A stretch of 64,000 nt of DNA from Polyangium fumosum (GTDB lineage Bacteria; Myxococcota_A; Polyangia; Polyangiales; Polyangiaceae), in the NCBI RefSeq assembly GCF_005144585.1, contig NZ_SSMQ01000011.1, forward strand, positions 1 to 64,000, given 5' to 3'. Position numbers and translations under genes: made by a program. The notes beneath the pieces were generated by a model. The model did no database searches and had not been told where the DNA came from. It saw nothing but the letters and a program-made list of their open reading frames with translations. This document shows positions 50,312 through 59,426 of the stretch, piece after piece. Every line of letters starts with the position of its first letter. Positions within the stretch are counted from its first letter, which is position 1.

Positions 50312-50822
50312 GACCCCTCCCCTCGGGGAGTTTACCTGCGCCGATCACGCCGGTCCACGTTGGCGTCCCTCGCCTTCGCTGCCGAGGTGTGCTCGCCCTG
50401 GCCCTCGTCTGTCCCTGGCCTTGTTTCTGCACGCATGACGTCGTGTCCTGACGCAGCATCCTCACCGTTCCAAACGGCACGCCTCCGTCCCCCCCAGCGA
50501 CGAGGTCGTATCCCGTCGACAACGCCCTCGTCCTCCTCCCCAGATTCGCCCGTCCGTCGCCCAAACGACCCCGCCCCGTCACCCCCTCGTCCCCGCCTCC
50601 CGCTGCCCCGACCTCCTCCTCATCCGCCACACGCCCTCGTGTCTCCGAAGACTCGGCCCCGCCCCGTCACCCCTTCGCCTTCATCCCCCCGCGCCCCCGT
50701 CCCCGTCGTTTTCTTGCTCGGCCCCTAATCTTGAAGACACGGCCTCATCCAACACCCGCGCTGCAATCACGCCGCGCGACAGTACAGCCCTATGCCCCCC
50801 GCATTCGGGGAGGAGTCTCTCC
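50312..50822. other. Pyrimidine-rich intergenic stretch between divergent genes
   Basis: No gene is supported here. From about 50460 to 50720 the plus strand is a C/T-rich low-complexity run (many CCCCGTCC, CGCCCC words) that opens long but meaningless frames on both strands. It separates the divergent genes at 50311 and 50823 and should contain both promoters; no clear motif stands out. GGGGAGGAG just before 50823 is the ribosome site of the next gene. Confidence 0.5.
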
Positions 50823-51314
50823 ATGTCCGATCCCAAGCATCCCAAGCCGAACGACCAGGTCTTTGATCTCTCGGACCTCATCCTCGTCGACATCACGCCC
50901 GACCACATCAGCCGCCTGAGCAAGCTCCGCGACGGGTATCACGTGGCTGTCGAGACCCTCGTCACCGCCTCGCCCCTCGCTATCCAGCGCGCGGCGATCC
51001 ATCCGGGCGAGGTCCAGGCCCTCGCCGCGAGCTGGGCCGACGTCCAGCGCATCGACGAGGTCATCCCCGCCGTCGAGAAGCTCCTCGAGCTCCTCCACGA
51101 AACCCGCCTCGTGCGGGGTCACGAGATCGCCATGCGTCTCGGCGAAATGGTGCAACAGATCCGCCGCCGCGCGGATCGCTCCCCTGACGGCGCCGAGATC
51201 CTCGCGCCCTTCGAGAAGCTGCTCGCCTACCAGTCCGCGCCCGCGCTCAAGGCCGTCGCGACCAAGGAGAAGGCGCGCGCCAACGAGGAGGCGTCGAGCG
51301 AGCCGACCGGCTGA
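50823..51314 (+). CDS. Hypothetical helical protein
   Basis: 163 residues with GGGGAGGAG upstream. Nearly all helical (DHISRLSKLRDGYHVAVETL, DEVIPAVEKLLELLHETRLV), no signal and no membrane segment. The pattern of Asp/Arg/Leu and the AL-YQSAPALKA end recalls small structural proteins, but I cannot name a family. It ends at a strong palindrome shared with the convergent accC gene. Confidence 0.6.
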   Translation: MSDPKHPKPNDQVFDLSDLILVDITPDHISRLSKLRDGYHVAVETLVTASPLAIQRAAIHPGEVQALAASWADVQRIDEVIPAVEKLLELLHETRLVRGHEIAMRLGEMVQQIRRRADRSPDGAEILAPFEKLLAYQSAPALKAVATKEKARANEEASSEPTG

Positions 51315-51326
51315 TCAACCCTCTCC

Positions 51327-51354
51327 CGCCCCTCTCCCGCGCGGGAGAGGGGCG
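51327..51354. terminator. 28-bp perfect palindrome between convergent genes
   Basis: CGCCCCTCTCCCGC is followed directly by its exact complement GCGGGAGAGGGGCG. It lies between the stops of the genes at 50823 (+) and 51364 (-), so it is a likely bidirectional terminator. No T-run is seen. Confidence 0.7.
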
Positions 51355-51363
51355 CGGCCGAGG

Positions 51364-52869
51364 CTACCGCAACACCCGCCCCCGGTGCTGCTCCACCCAC
51401 GGCGAAAGCCGCCCGCGATCCTCCAGCGCCTGCCCCTCCGCCCGCTGCGCCTTCCGCTCCGCCCGCGCCGCCGCCACCGCAATCGCCGCGGCCAGCGTCG
51501 CCTCGTCTTCCTCGCGCACGTCCGAATAGCCGAGCAGCGCGTCCTTGTTCTCTTCAATGAAGCCCGTCGTGTAACGGCCTTCCACGAACGCCGGATGCGC
51601 GAGCAGTTTCTCGTGGAAAACGATGTTCGTCTTGATGCCCGTCACCACGTATTCCGACAGTGCGCGGCGCATGCGCTGAATGGCCGTCTTCCGGTCCGGC
51701 CCCCATACGCTCACCTTCGACACCAAGGGGTCGTAATGGCTCGGCACCGTCGCGCCCTCGTAAAAGCCGCCGTCGTCGCGCACCCACGGGCCCGCGGGCA
51801 CGCGGAGCGCTTCGATCTTGCCAGGGCTCGGCAGGAAGCCAATCGGATCCTCCGCGTAAATACGGCATTCAATCGACGCCCCACGACGCACGATCTCCTC
51901 CTGCCGCCACGAGAGCTGCTCGCCCGCCGCCACGCGCACCATCTCGGCCACGAGGTCCGTCCCCGTGATCCACTCCGTGACCGGGTGCTCGACCTGGAGG
52001 CGCGTGTTCATTTCGAGGAAGTAAAAACTTCCATCCTCGCCGAGCAAAAACTCGAACGTGCCGGCCGAGAAGTAACCGACCGAGAGCGCGCCCTTCACCG
52101 CAACCTCGCCCATGCGCCGGACGAGCTCGGGCGTCGCCACGGGGCAAGGCGTCTCCTCGACGACCTTCTGGTGCCGGCGCTGGATCGAGCAGTCACGCTC
52201 GAAGAGGTGGACCATGTTGCCGTGGCGATCGCCGATGACCTGGATCTCCACGTGCCGCGGCCGGAGGATCGCCTTCTCGATGTAGACCGTCGGGTCGCCA
52301 AAGGCGCGCGCAGCCTCACTCTGGGCACGCTCGAACGCGCTCGGCATCTCGTCCGCGTTGTGCACGAGACGCATGCCCTTGCCGCCGCCGCCCATCGCGG
52401 CCTTGATCAACACCGGGTAGCCGACGCGCTCGGCCGTCACGCGCGCTTCCTCAACCGTGGACGCGTCGCCGCCAGGCGTGATCGGCACGCCAGCCGCGGC
52501 CATCTTGGCGCGCGCGGCGGTCTTCGAGCCCATCGCAGCCATCGCGCGGGACGGGGGCCCGATGAACACGATGCCAGCACGCTCGCAGGCCTCCGCAAAC
52601 TCGCTCTTCTCCGAGAGGAAGCCGTAACCGGGATGGATCGCGTCGGCGCCGGACTTGCGCGCAGCGTCGAGGACCCGCTCGATCGAGAGGTAACTCTCAC
52701 GCGCAGGCGCCGGCCCGATGCAGTAAGCCTCGTCGGCGAGCCTCACATGCAGGGATTTACGGTCAGCTTCGCTGTAGATGGCCACAGCGGCGATGCCCAT
52801 CTCATGCAGCGTACGGATGATGCGGACGGCGATCTCGCCGCGGTTGGCGATAAGGACCTTGCGGATCAC
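51364..52869 (-). CDS. accC: Biotin carboxylase (acetyl-/acyl-CoA carboxylase subunit)
   Basis: 501 residues from the GTG at 52869 (VIRKVLIANRGEIAVRIIRT), which matches the usual family start. It carboxylates biotin with bicarbonate and ATP for acyl-CoA carboxylation. Typical blocks are present: DEAYCIGPAPARESYLSIER, HPGYGFLSEKSEFAE, ATP-binding MGGGGKGMRLV, ERDCSIQRRHQKVVEETPCP, FLEMNTRLQVEHPVTEWITG and the ATP-grasp end region. There is no biotin-carrier domain in the protein and none next to it. Length is close to normal, with a charged tail of about 45 residues. It looks like a housekeeping or propionyl/methylcrotonyl-type subunit. Confidence 0.93.
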   Translation of the reverse strand: MIRKVLIANRGEIAVRIIRTLHEMGIAAVAIYSEADRKSLHVRLADEAYCIGPAPARESYLSIERVLDAARKSGADAIHPGYGFLSEKSEFAEACERAGIVFIGPPSRAMAAMGSKTAARAKMAAAGVPITPGGDASTVEEARVTAERVGYPVLIKAAMGGGGKGMRLVHNADEMPSAFERAQSEAARAFGDPTVYIEKAILRPRHVEIQVIGDRHGNMVHLFERDCSIQRRHQKVVEETPCPVATPELVRRMGEVAVKGALSVGYFSAGTFEFLLGEDGSFYFLEMNTRLQVEHPVTEWITGTDLVAEMVRVAAGEQLSWRQEEIVRRGASIECRIYAEDPIGFLPSPGKIEALRVPAGPWVRDDGGFYEGATVPSHYDPLVSKVSVWGPDRKTAIQRMRRALSEYVVTGIKTNIVFHEKLLAHPAFVEGRYTTGFIEENKDALLGYSDVREEDEATLAAAIAVAAARAERKAQRAEGQALEDRGRLSPWVEQHRGRVLR

Positions 52870-52960
52870 GGACGCCCACGTAGCACGGCTCGGGCCGGGA
52901 GGGTGGCTGAGCATGCGCACCGGCGCGCCGCGCACCGGGGCTCCGCCCCGGACCCCGCGA

Positions 52961-53214
52961 GGGGCTGTCCGCCCCCTCGACCCCGGACCAGCCAGGGGCT
53001 GGACCCAAGCTCGATGAACTGCGCATCGCGCAGTTCATCGAACAGGCCCGGGTCAAGACCAGCAACGACGTTGCCCACCAAGACAGCCGCGTGGCGGGTT
53101 CGGCTGGCAAGCCGGCTTCTTCGTCGGCCTGTTTGAAAAACTGCGCGGCGCGCAGTTTTTCAACCCCGGGTCCAGCCCCTGGCTGGTCCGGGGTGCAGGG
53201 GGCGGACAGCCCCC
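52961..53214. repeat. Nested inverted-repeat element between accC and xseA
   Basis: Outer arms at 52961-53006 and 53168-53214 are imperfect inverted copies of 46-47 bp (GGGGCTGTCCGCCCCC / GGGGGCGGACAGCCCC, then GGACCAGCCAGGGGCTGG / CCAGCCCCTGGCTGGTCC). Inside lie two further palindromes: CGATGAACTGCG...CGCAGTTCATCG around 53012-53040 and TGAAAAACTGCGC...GCGCAGTTTTTCA around 53135-53163. No gene lies in 52870-53356. Flanking words GGGGCTCCGCCCC and GGGGCGACGCCCC extend the symmetry. It looks like an interspersed repeat or a non-autonomous mobile unit that can fold into a long hairpin. Confidence 0.75.
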
Positions 53215-53356
53215 TGCTGGGGCCTGGGGCGACGCCCCAGCTCTGTGCAACGAATCCCTTTCCCTCGGGGCCGTTACGAGCTACCCATCGCCCCCCGTGC
53301 AGCGACGCGAATCGGGCCCCGGGCTCTCCTTCCACGAGGCAGGAGGGTCCGATGAG

Positions 53357-54763
53357 ATGGCGGCCTACCAGCCTCGGGGGAGCTCCTTTCCTACCCGCAG
53401 CGCCGAGGAGGAGCCCGAGGTCCTCTCCGTGGCTGCGCTTGATCAGCGGCTCCGCCGTGTCGTCGAGACCGCGACGCAGGACGTGCGGGTTCTCGGCGAG
53501 GTCGGTGGCTTCCGGCTGCATTCGAGCGGGCATGCGTACTTCACGCTGAAGGATGAGCGCGAGGACGCGCTCATCAACTGCGTCATGTACAAGACGGCCG
53601 CGCCGCGGGCGCGGAAGCTGCTCGCGGACGGCGCGCGTGTGGTGCTGACCGGACGCGCGACGGTGTATGCGCCGCGGGGACATCTCCAGTTTTCCGTGTC
53701 GGATGTGCGGCCGGCCGGGCGCGGCGCGTTGCTCGAAGCGCTCGAGCGGCTCAAGCAGAAGCTCGCTGGGGAGGGCGTCTTCGCGCCCGAGAGGAAACGC
53801 GTGTTGCCCGCGGATCCGGCTGTGATCGGGGTCGTGACGAGTGGCAACGGCGCGGCCATCCACGACATCGTGACCGTGTCGTACCGGCGCGGCGCGCCGC
53901 GGATCTTGCTCGCGCGGGCGACGGTGCAAGGGCCGGGGGCCGCGCAGTCGATGGCCCGCGCGCTCGATCAGCTCGCGCGTGTGCCCGAGGTGGAGGTCGT
54001 GATCCTCGGGCGTGGCGGCGGATCGGCGGAGGATCTCTCGGCTTTCAACGACGAGGCGCTCGTCCGGAAGGTGGCGAGTTTTCCCGTGCCGGTCGTGAGC
54101 GCCGTCGGGCACGAGGTCGATGTGACGCTCACGGACCTCGCGGCCGATGCGCGCGCGGCCACGCCCTCGCAGGCTGCGGAGATGCTCGTCGCGGATCGGG
54201 TGGAGCGGCGCAAGCAGCTCCGGCACTTGGTCACGCGCATGTGGCGCGCCACGCGGCAGGCGATCGAGCGGCGGCGTGTCGTCGTCGACAGGCTCGCGCG
54301 CTCGATCGGCTCACCCGGGGATCTGCTCGCTGAGCGGCAGCAGCGGCTCGACGAGGCGACGATGCGGCTCGAACGCGCGATGGAGCGGTCGACGTCGCGG
54401 CGGAAGGAAGAGCTCGGGCAGATCGAGCGGCGGCTCGCGGCGCGGCACCCGCGGGCGGTGATCGCCGGGGCGCGCGCGGCGACGGGGACGCTCGAGGTAC
54501 GGCTCGTGGCGGCCGAGCGCCGGCGGGTCGAGCGGCTGCGGACGACGCTCGGGCGACACGCGGCGCGGCTCGACGCGCTCTCGCCGCTCGGCGTGCTCGC
54601 CCGCGGCTACGCCATCGCGACGACGACGTCGGGGCGCGCGGTGCGGGCCGCGAAGGAGGTCGCCGTGGGCGAGTCCATCACGGTGCGGGTGCACGAGGGC
54701 GCGCTGCGCGCCGAGGTGACGGCGGTGATCGATCCGACGGAAGGCAATGGCAGCGATGGCTGA
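53357..54763 (+). CDS. xseA: Exodeoxyribonuclease VII large subunit
   Basis: 468 residues from the ATG at 53357, with AGGAGG about 10 bases upstream. An OB-fold N-terminus (VRVLGEVGGFRLHSSGHAYF, LKDEREDALINCVM) is followed by the Exonuc_VII_L core: IGVVTSGNGAAIHDI, then VEVVILGRGGGSAEDLSAFN and VVSAVGHEVDVTLTDLAADA. Long coiled-coil helices come next, and the C-terminal SPLGVLARGYAIATTTSG block, as usual. Together with XseB it degrades single-stranded DNA; no xseB is seen in this window. Its end overlaps aroE, giving an operon with aroE and the debranching enzyme. Confidence 0.93.
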   Translation: MAAYQPRGSSFPTRSAEEEPEVLSVAALDQRLRRVVETATQDVRVLGEVGGFRLHSSGHAYFTLKDEREDALINCVMYKTAAPRARKLLADGARVVLTGRATVYAPRGHLQFSVSDVRPAGRGALLEALERLKQKLAGEGVFAPERKRVLPADPAVIGVVTSGNGAAIHDIVTVSYRRGAPRILLARATVQGPGAAQSMARALDQLARVPEVEVVILGRGGGSAEDLSAFNDEALVRKVASFPVPVVSAVGHEVDVTLTDLAADARAATPSQAAEMLVADRVERRKQLRHLVTRMWRATRQAIERRRVVVDRLARSIGSPGDLLAERQQRLDEATMRLERAMERSTSRRKEELGQIERRLAARHPRAVIAGARAATGTLEVRLVAAERRRVERLRTTLGRHAARLDALSPLGVLARGYAIATTTSGRAVRAAKEVAVGESITVRVHEGALRAEVTAVIDPTEGNGSDG

Positions 54764-55688
54764 GGGAAAGGTCTTCGCCGTCCTCGGGCATCCGATCGCG
54801 CACTCGCTCTCGCCGGTGATCCACACGGTCGCGTACGCGTCGCTGGGGCTGCCGCACGTGTACCGGGCGATCGACGTGCCGACCGCGGCCGAGCTCGTCG
54901 CCGTCCTCGACGAGCTGCGCTCGGGTGCGCTCGGCGGGGTGAACGTGACCTTGCCGCATAAACGCGCGGTGCTCGATCACGCCGACGAGGTCGATTCGAG
55001 CGCGATCGAGCCGGGCGCGGCGAACGTGCTCTGCCGCGGCGAGGACGGCCGGCTCCGGGCCTACAACACGGACGCGGACGCCCTGGCGGACGACATCGCG
55101 GCGCTTGCACCCGACGCGTCGCGCAAGCGGGCGATGGTGATCGGCGGGGGCGGGGCGGGGGTCGCGGCCGTGGCCGCCTGCAAGCGGTTGGGGTTCAAAT
55201 TGATCGCGGTGACGTCGCGCTCGTGGGCGCGGTCGGAGAACGTGGAGACATCGCCGTCGGCCGAGCAGGTGCGGCGGATGGGGGCGCTGCCTTTGCCCTG
55301 GCCCGGGCCGGGCGAGCCCGCGCCCGATAGCTTCGCCTCGCAGGCCCTCCGGCTCCAGTGGTGGGATCTCGCGCGGGGCGCCTCGCTCGTCGTGCAGGCC
55401 ACGAGCGCGGGCATGCTCGGCAAGGACCCGGGCGAGTCGGTCCGGGATGTCGTTCCTTGGGACGATCTCGGAAGCGACGCGTTCGCGTACGACGTCGTGT
55501 ATACCCCAAGAATGACCCCGTTCCTGCACGCCGCCGCCTCCCGGGGCATCCAGGCCGAAGGCGGACTCGGGATGCTCGTGCGACAAGCCGCCCGCTCGAT
55601 CGTGTTGTGGACCGGGCAAGAGCCGCCGCTCGACGTGATGCGGCGGGCCGCCGAGGGCGCGCTCGATCGGGGAGGGCACACGGTATGA
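54747..55688 (+). CDS. aroE: Shikimate dehydrogenase
   Basis: 313 residues; an in-frame ATG at 54756 is an equally good start. It reduces 3-dehydroshikimate with NADPH in aromatic amino acid synthesis. Signature blocks: VLGHPIAHSLSPVIHTVAYA, GGVNVTLPHKRAVLDHAD with the catalytic Lys, NTDADAL with the catalytic Asp, the Rossmann loop VIGGGGAGVAAVAACKRLG, and GGLGMLVRQAARSIVLWTGQ. It is about 30 residues longer than average through a Pro-rich insert near 190-215. It overlaps xseA by 17 bp at its start and the debranching enzyme gene at its stop (ATGA). Confidence 0.93.
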   Translation: MAAMAEGKVFAVLGHPIAHSLSPVIHTVAYASLGLPHVYRAIDVPTAAELVAVLDELRSGALGGVNVTLPHKRAVLDHADEVDSSAIEPGAANVLCRGEDGRLRAYNTDADALADDIAALAPDASRKRAMVIGGGGAGVAAVAACKRLGFKLIAVTSRSWARSENVETSPSAEQVRRMGALPLPWPGPGEPAPDSFASQALRLQWWDLARGASLVVQATSAGMLGKDPGESVRDVVPWDDLGSDAFAYDVVYTPRMTPFLHAAASRGIQAEGGLGMLVRQAARSIVLWTGQEPPLDVMRRAAEGALDRGGHTV

Positions 55689-57685
55689 GTGGCAGCGGCG
55701 CTCCGGGCGTGTCGATCTGGCCGCACGTCGATGTGCGGCGGGATCTCGGCCGCGCGCTCTTCCGTGAGTGGGTCGCGAGCAACGGCGCCGGCGCGTACGC
55801 GAGCTCGACGATCGCGAACATGCACACGCGGCGCTACCACGGCCTGCTCGTCGCCGCGCTGGAGCCGCCGCGCGCGCGGCACGTCGTGCTCTCGCACGTC
55901 GACGTGGCGGTGAAGTCGCTCGCGCCGCGTGGGGTGTGGGATCTCGCGACGCACCAGTTCCCGGGGGTCAACCCGGAGCGCGGGCCGTTTTACCTCGACC
56001 GCTTCGATCAGGATCCGGTGCCACGCTGGACCTACAGCGTCGCGGGCGGCGAGCTCGAAGTGCTGCTCTCGCTCGTGCGCGGCGAGAACGCCGTGGTGCT
56101 GCGTTACACGTGGCGCGGGCCGCATCCGGTCGTGATCACGCTGCGGCCGCTGCTCGCGATGCGCCACATGCACCGGCTCATGCGCGAGCACGGGGCGATG
56201 GAGCAGCGCGTGGAGCTGCGCGCCGGCGAGATGCGCGTGCGCCCGATGCGCGCGCTGCCGAAGCTCTGCTTCCGCTACGAAGGCACGTTCGTGGGATCGC
56301 CCGATTGGTGGCGGCGCTTCGAGTACCTGCTCGAACGGGATCGCGGGCTCGAGTTCCAGGAGGATCTCTGGACGCCGGGCGTGTTCGAGATCCGCGCGGA
56401 TGGATCGGGCGCGCCGAGCTTCCTCGTCGTCGGCGTGGAGAAGCTGCCCGAGGGCAAACCCGAGGAGCTCATCGCCGCCACGACGGCGGCGCTCGAAGCC
56501 GAGGATCCGGGCCCCTCGGTCCCCGCGCTCGAGCGCAAGCTCACGGTCGCGGCGGAGCTCTACCGCGCGGATCTCGCGCCGGAGCCGGCGATCGTCGCGG
56601 GCTTCCCGTGGGCCGAGGGCTGGGGGCGCGACAGCCTGATCGCGCTGCCGGGGCTCTACCTCGCGACGGGCAAGATCGAAGAAGCAAAGCGCGTGGCGCG
56701 CGGGATCGTGGCCAGCATGCAAGGCGGGCTCGTGCCGAGCCGGAGGGCCGATGAAGACGGCCGCGCGGACACGGCGTCCGCCGACGCGACGCTCTGGCTC
56801 TTCGAGGCGGCGCGGTGTTTTGCCGATGTGCTCGGCGCGTCGGATCCCTTCCTGCAAACCGAGCTCGTGCCCGGGATGACGGCGTCGTTCGAGGCGATCC
56901 TGCGCGGCGACGCGCCGAACGGGATCCGCGTGACGGCGGATGGGCTGCTCGCCGCGGGCAAGCCGGGCGACGCGCCGACGTGGATGAACGCGCGCGCGTT
57001 CGGCGTCCCGGTGACGCCACGCGTGGGCTGCGCGATCGAGCTCTCCGCGTTGTGGGCGCGCGGCTGCCACACGCTCGCGCGGCTCGCGCACGCGGCGGGC
57101 GCAGGCTCGCTCGCCGATCGGGCCGACATCGCCTGCAGGCGGGCGCGCGCGGCGTTCCACGCGCGGTTCTGGTGCGAGCAGACGTCGTACCCGTTCGACG
57201 TGATCTCCGAGACGCCAAAGGGAGAGACCGCCTTCGTGGACGCGTCGATCCGGCCGAACGCGATCCTCGCGCTCGCGATCGATCCGGCCTGCTTCTCGCC
57301 GGAGCAGGCGCGCGCGACGATCGCGCGGGCGCGGGCCGAGCTCGTGACGCCCGCGGGGCTGCGGACGCTCGCGCCTTCGGACGCGTCGTACCGCGGGTAT
57401 TACGGCGGCAACGTGTTCGAGCGCGACGCCTCGTACCACCAGGGGACGGCCTGGCCGTGGCTGCTCGGGTTTTACGCGCGCGCCGTGCGGAGCGTGCTGC
57501 CGGCGGAGGATCCGCTCGTGGTGGAGCTACCGGACTTGATCGCGGCGGCGGCCGATCGGGACATCGCCGTGGGGCAGGTGCCCGAGCTCGCGAGCGGCGT
57601 GATGCCGTTCTCGCCGAACGGCGGGCCGGCGCAGGCCTTCAGCGTGGCGGAGCTGCTCCGCGCCTGGAAGAACGTGCTCGGCTGA
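55685..57685 (+). CDS. Glycogen debranching enzyme (amylo-alpha-1,6-glucosidase type)
   Basis: 666 residues from the ATG overlapping the aroE stop. It has the two-domain layout of bacterial/archaeal GDE-type enzymes: an N-terminal domain (REWVASNGAGAYASSTIANM, RRYHGLLVAAL, SHVDVAVKSL), then the (alpha/alpha)6 barrel with FPWAEGWGRDSLIALPGLYL, DATLWLFEAARCF, WMNARAFGVPVTPRVGCAIE and SYHQGTAWPWLLGFY. It removes alpha-1,6 branches in glycogen or similar glucans. Its 3' end overlaps a convergent glycosyltransferase gene by 47 bp. Confidence 0.88.
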   Translation: MSGSGAPGVSIWPHVDVRRDLGRALFREWVASNGAGAYASSTIANMHTRRYHGLLVAALEPPRARHVVLSHVDVAVKSLAPRGVWDLATHQFPGVNPERGPFYLDRFDQDPVPRWTYSVAGGELEVLLSLVRGENAVVLRYTWRGPHPVVITLRPLLAMRHMHRLMREHGAMEQRVELRAGEMRVRPMRALPKLCFRYEGTFVGSPDWWRRFEYLLERDRGLEFQEDLWTPGVFEIRADGSGAPSFLVVGVEKLPEGKPEELIAATTAALEAEDPGPSVPALERKLTVAAELYRADLAPEPAIVAGFPWAEGWGRDSLIALPGLYLATGKIEEAKRVARGIVASMQGGLVPSRRADEDGRADTASADATLWLFEAARCFADVLGASDPFLQTELVPGMTASFEAILRGDAPNGIRVTADGLLAAGKPGDAPTWMNARAFGVPVTPRVGCAIELSALWARGCHTLARLAHAAGAGSLADRADIACRRARAAFHARFWCEQTSYPFDVISETPKGETAFVDASIRPNAILALAIDPACFSPEQARATIARARAELVTPAGLRTLAPSDASYRGYYGGNVFERDASYHQGTAWPWLLGFYARAVRSVLPAEDPLVVELPDLIAAAADRDIAVGQVPELASGVMPFSPNGGPAQAFSVAELLRAWKNVLG

Positions 57686-58565
57686 GCTCGGCGAGGCCCG
57701 CCTTCGCGAGGGTCTTCCACGGGCGCGTGTCGAAGCGGAGGCCGAGGTCGATGGCCTTCCGCGCGAGCTCGCGCGCCCTTCGTGGATCAACGGCGAGGTT
57801 CGCCTCGGCCGCGCGCAGGTAGGCGAGGGCGAGGAAACGATCCCGCCGCGCGGGATCCGCGAAGAAGCGCGGGTGCCGTTTCACCATGATCTCGTGTGTC
57901 TCGTGGTAGCGGCGGTCGTAGCTCTTCGAGACCTTCGCGGCGTTGCCGACGCGGTAGCGGTAGAGGATCTCGCCGCAGTGGTAGCCACGTCGGCCGGCCT
58001 CGGCGGCGCCGATGAGGAAGTCGTAGTCGCCGTTGCCGCGCGCGAGCTCGTCCGTGTACCCGCCGAGCTCGACCCAGAGATCCTTGCGGTAGGCGCAGGG
58101 GCCGGGCGTGGGTTGTCCCGTGATGAAGTCGTCCCACGTGACCTCGCGCCGGTGCTTGTGCACGAGCGTGTAGGCGCCGAAGCGCTCGTTGTCGCCGTAG
58201 ACGAAGGCCGCGTCGGGGTGCCGCGCAAAGGTGTCGAGGACGAGCGCGACGCTGCTCGGCACGAGCTGATCGTCGCCGTCGACGTAGAAGTGGAAGGGCG
58301 TCTCGGTCAGCTCGAAGGCTTTGTTGCGCGTCGGGTACGGGCCCATGTTCGTGGGCATCGCGTACTTGACGAGGCGCGGATGGTTCAGCGCCGCGAAGAT
58401 CTCCCGCGTCCGCGCGTGCTCGGTTCCATCCATCACGAGCACGGCGCACCAGCGGGGATCGGTCTGCGCGAGGACGCTGTTCCAGCAGTCGAGCAGCCAG
58501 TCGCCCTCGGCGTAACAGGTGATGCCGATCGTGAGGAGCGGCGCGCTCGAAGCAGGTGCGTTCAT
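57639..58565 (-). CDS. Family 2 glycosyltransferase
   Basis: 308 residues from the ATG at 58565. The GT-A domain starts LLTIGITCYAEGDWLLDCWN and contains the metal/nucleotide motif HFYVDGDDQLV, then PGPCAYRKDLWVELGGYTDE and NGDYDFLIGAAEAGRRGYHC, typical of GT2 enzymes that add sugars from nucleotide donors. A C-terminal helical region of about 70 residues follows. It belongs to the surface-glycan cluster that fills the right end of the window. The methyltransferase gene lies 13 bp upstream. Confidence 0.88.
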   Translation of the reverse strand: MNAPASSAPLLTIGITCYAEGDWLLDCWNSVLAQTDPRWCAVLVMDGTEHARTREIFAALNHPRLVKYAMPTNMGPYPTRNKAFELTETPFHFYVDGDDQLVPSSVALVLDTFARHPDAAFVYGDNERFGAYTLVHKHRREVTWDDFITGQPTPGPCAYRKDLWVELGGYTDELARGNGDYDFLIGAAEAGRRGYHCGEILYRYRVGNAAKVSKSYDRRYHETHEIMVKRHPRFFADPARRDRFLALAYLRAAEANLAVDPRRARELARKAIDLGLRFDTRPWKTLAKAGLAELSRARSSRRGAAPPR

Positions 58566-58578
58566 GCGGAGAGGGGGC

Positions 58579-59319
58579 TCAGGCGCGCACGTGCGCGAAG
58601 GTCGCCTCGATGTTGAACCAGCCGATCGCCTGAAGCACCTCGGCGGCGAAGAGCCCGACGCGGGGCAGGGGGACGATACGCTCGGCGACGTCACGCCGGA
58701 GGTAGTCCCGCTTGAAATACCGGGGACGGCGGCCGCCGAGGTACCCTTCGAACTCCGCGTACGTGAGCTTCTTGTAGTTCGGCGTCCCCGGATCCTCGCG
58801 GCGGGTCATGAGGTCGTAGAAGAGCAAGGCGCCCCCGGGGCGGAGGAGCGACAAGCACTTCTCCATGATCTTTTGCTTCGTCTCGGCGTTCGTGACCGAG
58901 GTGAGCACCGCGAAGAGCATCACGACGTCGAAGGGGCCGCCCACGTCCGTTTCGAGGATGTTGCCCGCGAGGAAACGCACGCCGGCGCAGCGCTGCCGCG
59001 CCTGCTCGATCCGCTCGGGCACGAGGTCCACGCCGACGAGCCCGGTGGGATCTGCGCCCATCTCGACGAGCCAGGCGAGGTTCGAGCCGCCGCCGCAGCC
59101 GACCTCCAGCACCCGGAGCGCGCGGAGATCCTCGAAGGAGGCGACGCCGATCTCCTGCAAGGACTGGCGGATGCGGCGCTGGCGTTGGCGCTGGCACAGG
59201 TACGCGTGCGGCAGGATCGGCCACCACGCGTTCTGCGGCAGGAAACGCTCGCGGTAGAAGCGGCGTATCTCCTCCGCTTCGTCGCCTTCGCCCGCCGCGC
59301 GGGCCTCGTCACGCGCCAC
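58579..59319 (-). CDS. SAM-dependent methyltransferase (class I)
   Basis: 246 residues from the GTG at 59319; an ATG at 59391 is possible but leaves only 35 bp to the divergent gene. The SAM site is clear: LRVLEVGCGGGSNLAWLVEM, then LVGVDLVPERIEQA and FDVVMLFAVLTSVTN. It ends LLRPGGALLFYDLMTR and a C-terminal domain. Likely methylates a sugar in the glycan or its carrier. It is cotranscribed with the glycosyltransferase downstream and divergent from another methyltransferase. Confidence 0.85.
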   Translation of the reverse strand: MARDEARAAGEGDEAEEIRRFYRERFLPQNAWWPILPHAYLCQRQRQRRIRQSLQEIGVASFEDLRALRVLEVGCGGGSNLAWLVEMGADPTGLVGVDLVPERIEQARQRCAGVRFLAGNILETDVGGPFDVVMLFAVLTSVTNAETKQKIMEKCLSLLRPGGALLFYDLMTRREDPGTPNYKKLTYAEFEGYLGGRRPRYFKRDYLRRDVAERIVPLPRVGLFAAEVLQAIGWFNIEATFAHVRA

Positions 59320-59426
59320 GGACGGCCGAGTGCCACGCGCGCTCGGATGCGTCAAGTCACGAGGGCCCCTCGGCGCCGCGCGCGGTTGCATCGATCGGCG
59401 AGGGGCCCTATACCCGGGCATCGCTT

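Noticed and set aside
50330-50728. Pro/Ser-rich frames in the pyrimidine-rich intergenic stretch
   Set aside because: They arise from low-complexity C/T-rich DNA and have no start signal or conserved pattern.
55061-57439. A 792-residue open frame on the minus strand opposite aroE and the debranching enzyme
   Set aside because: It is Arg/His-rich, has no domains, and is the antisense shadow of two clearly identified enzymes. Very high GC leaves long antisense frames open.
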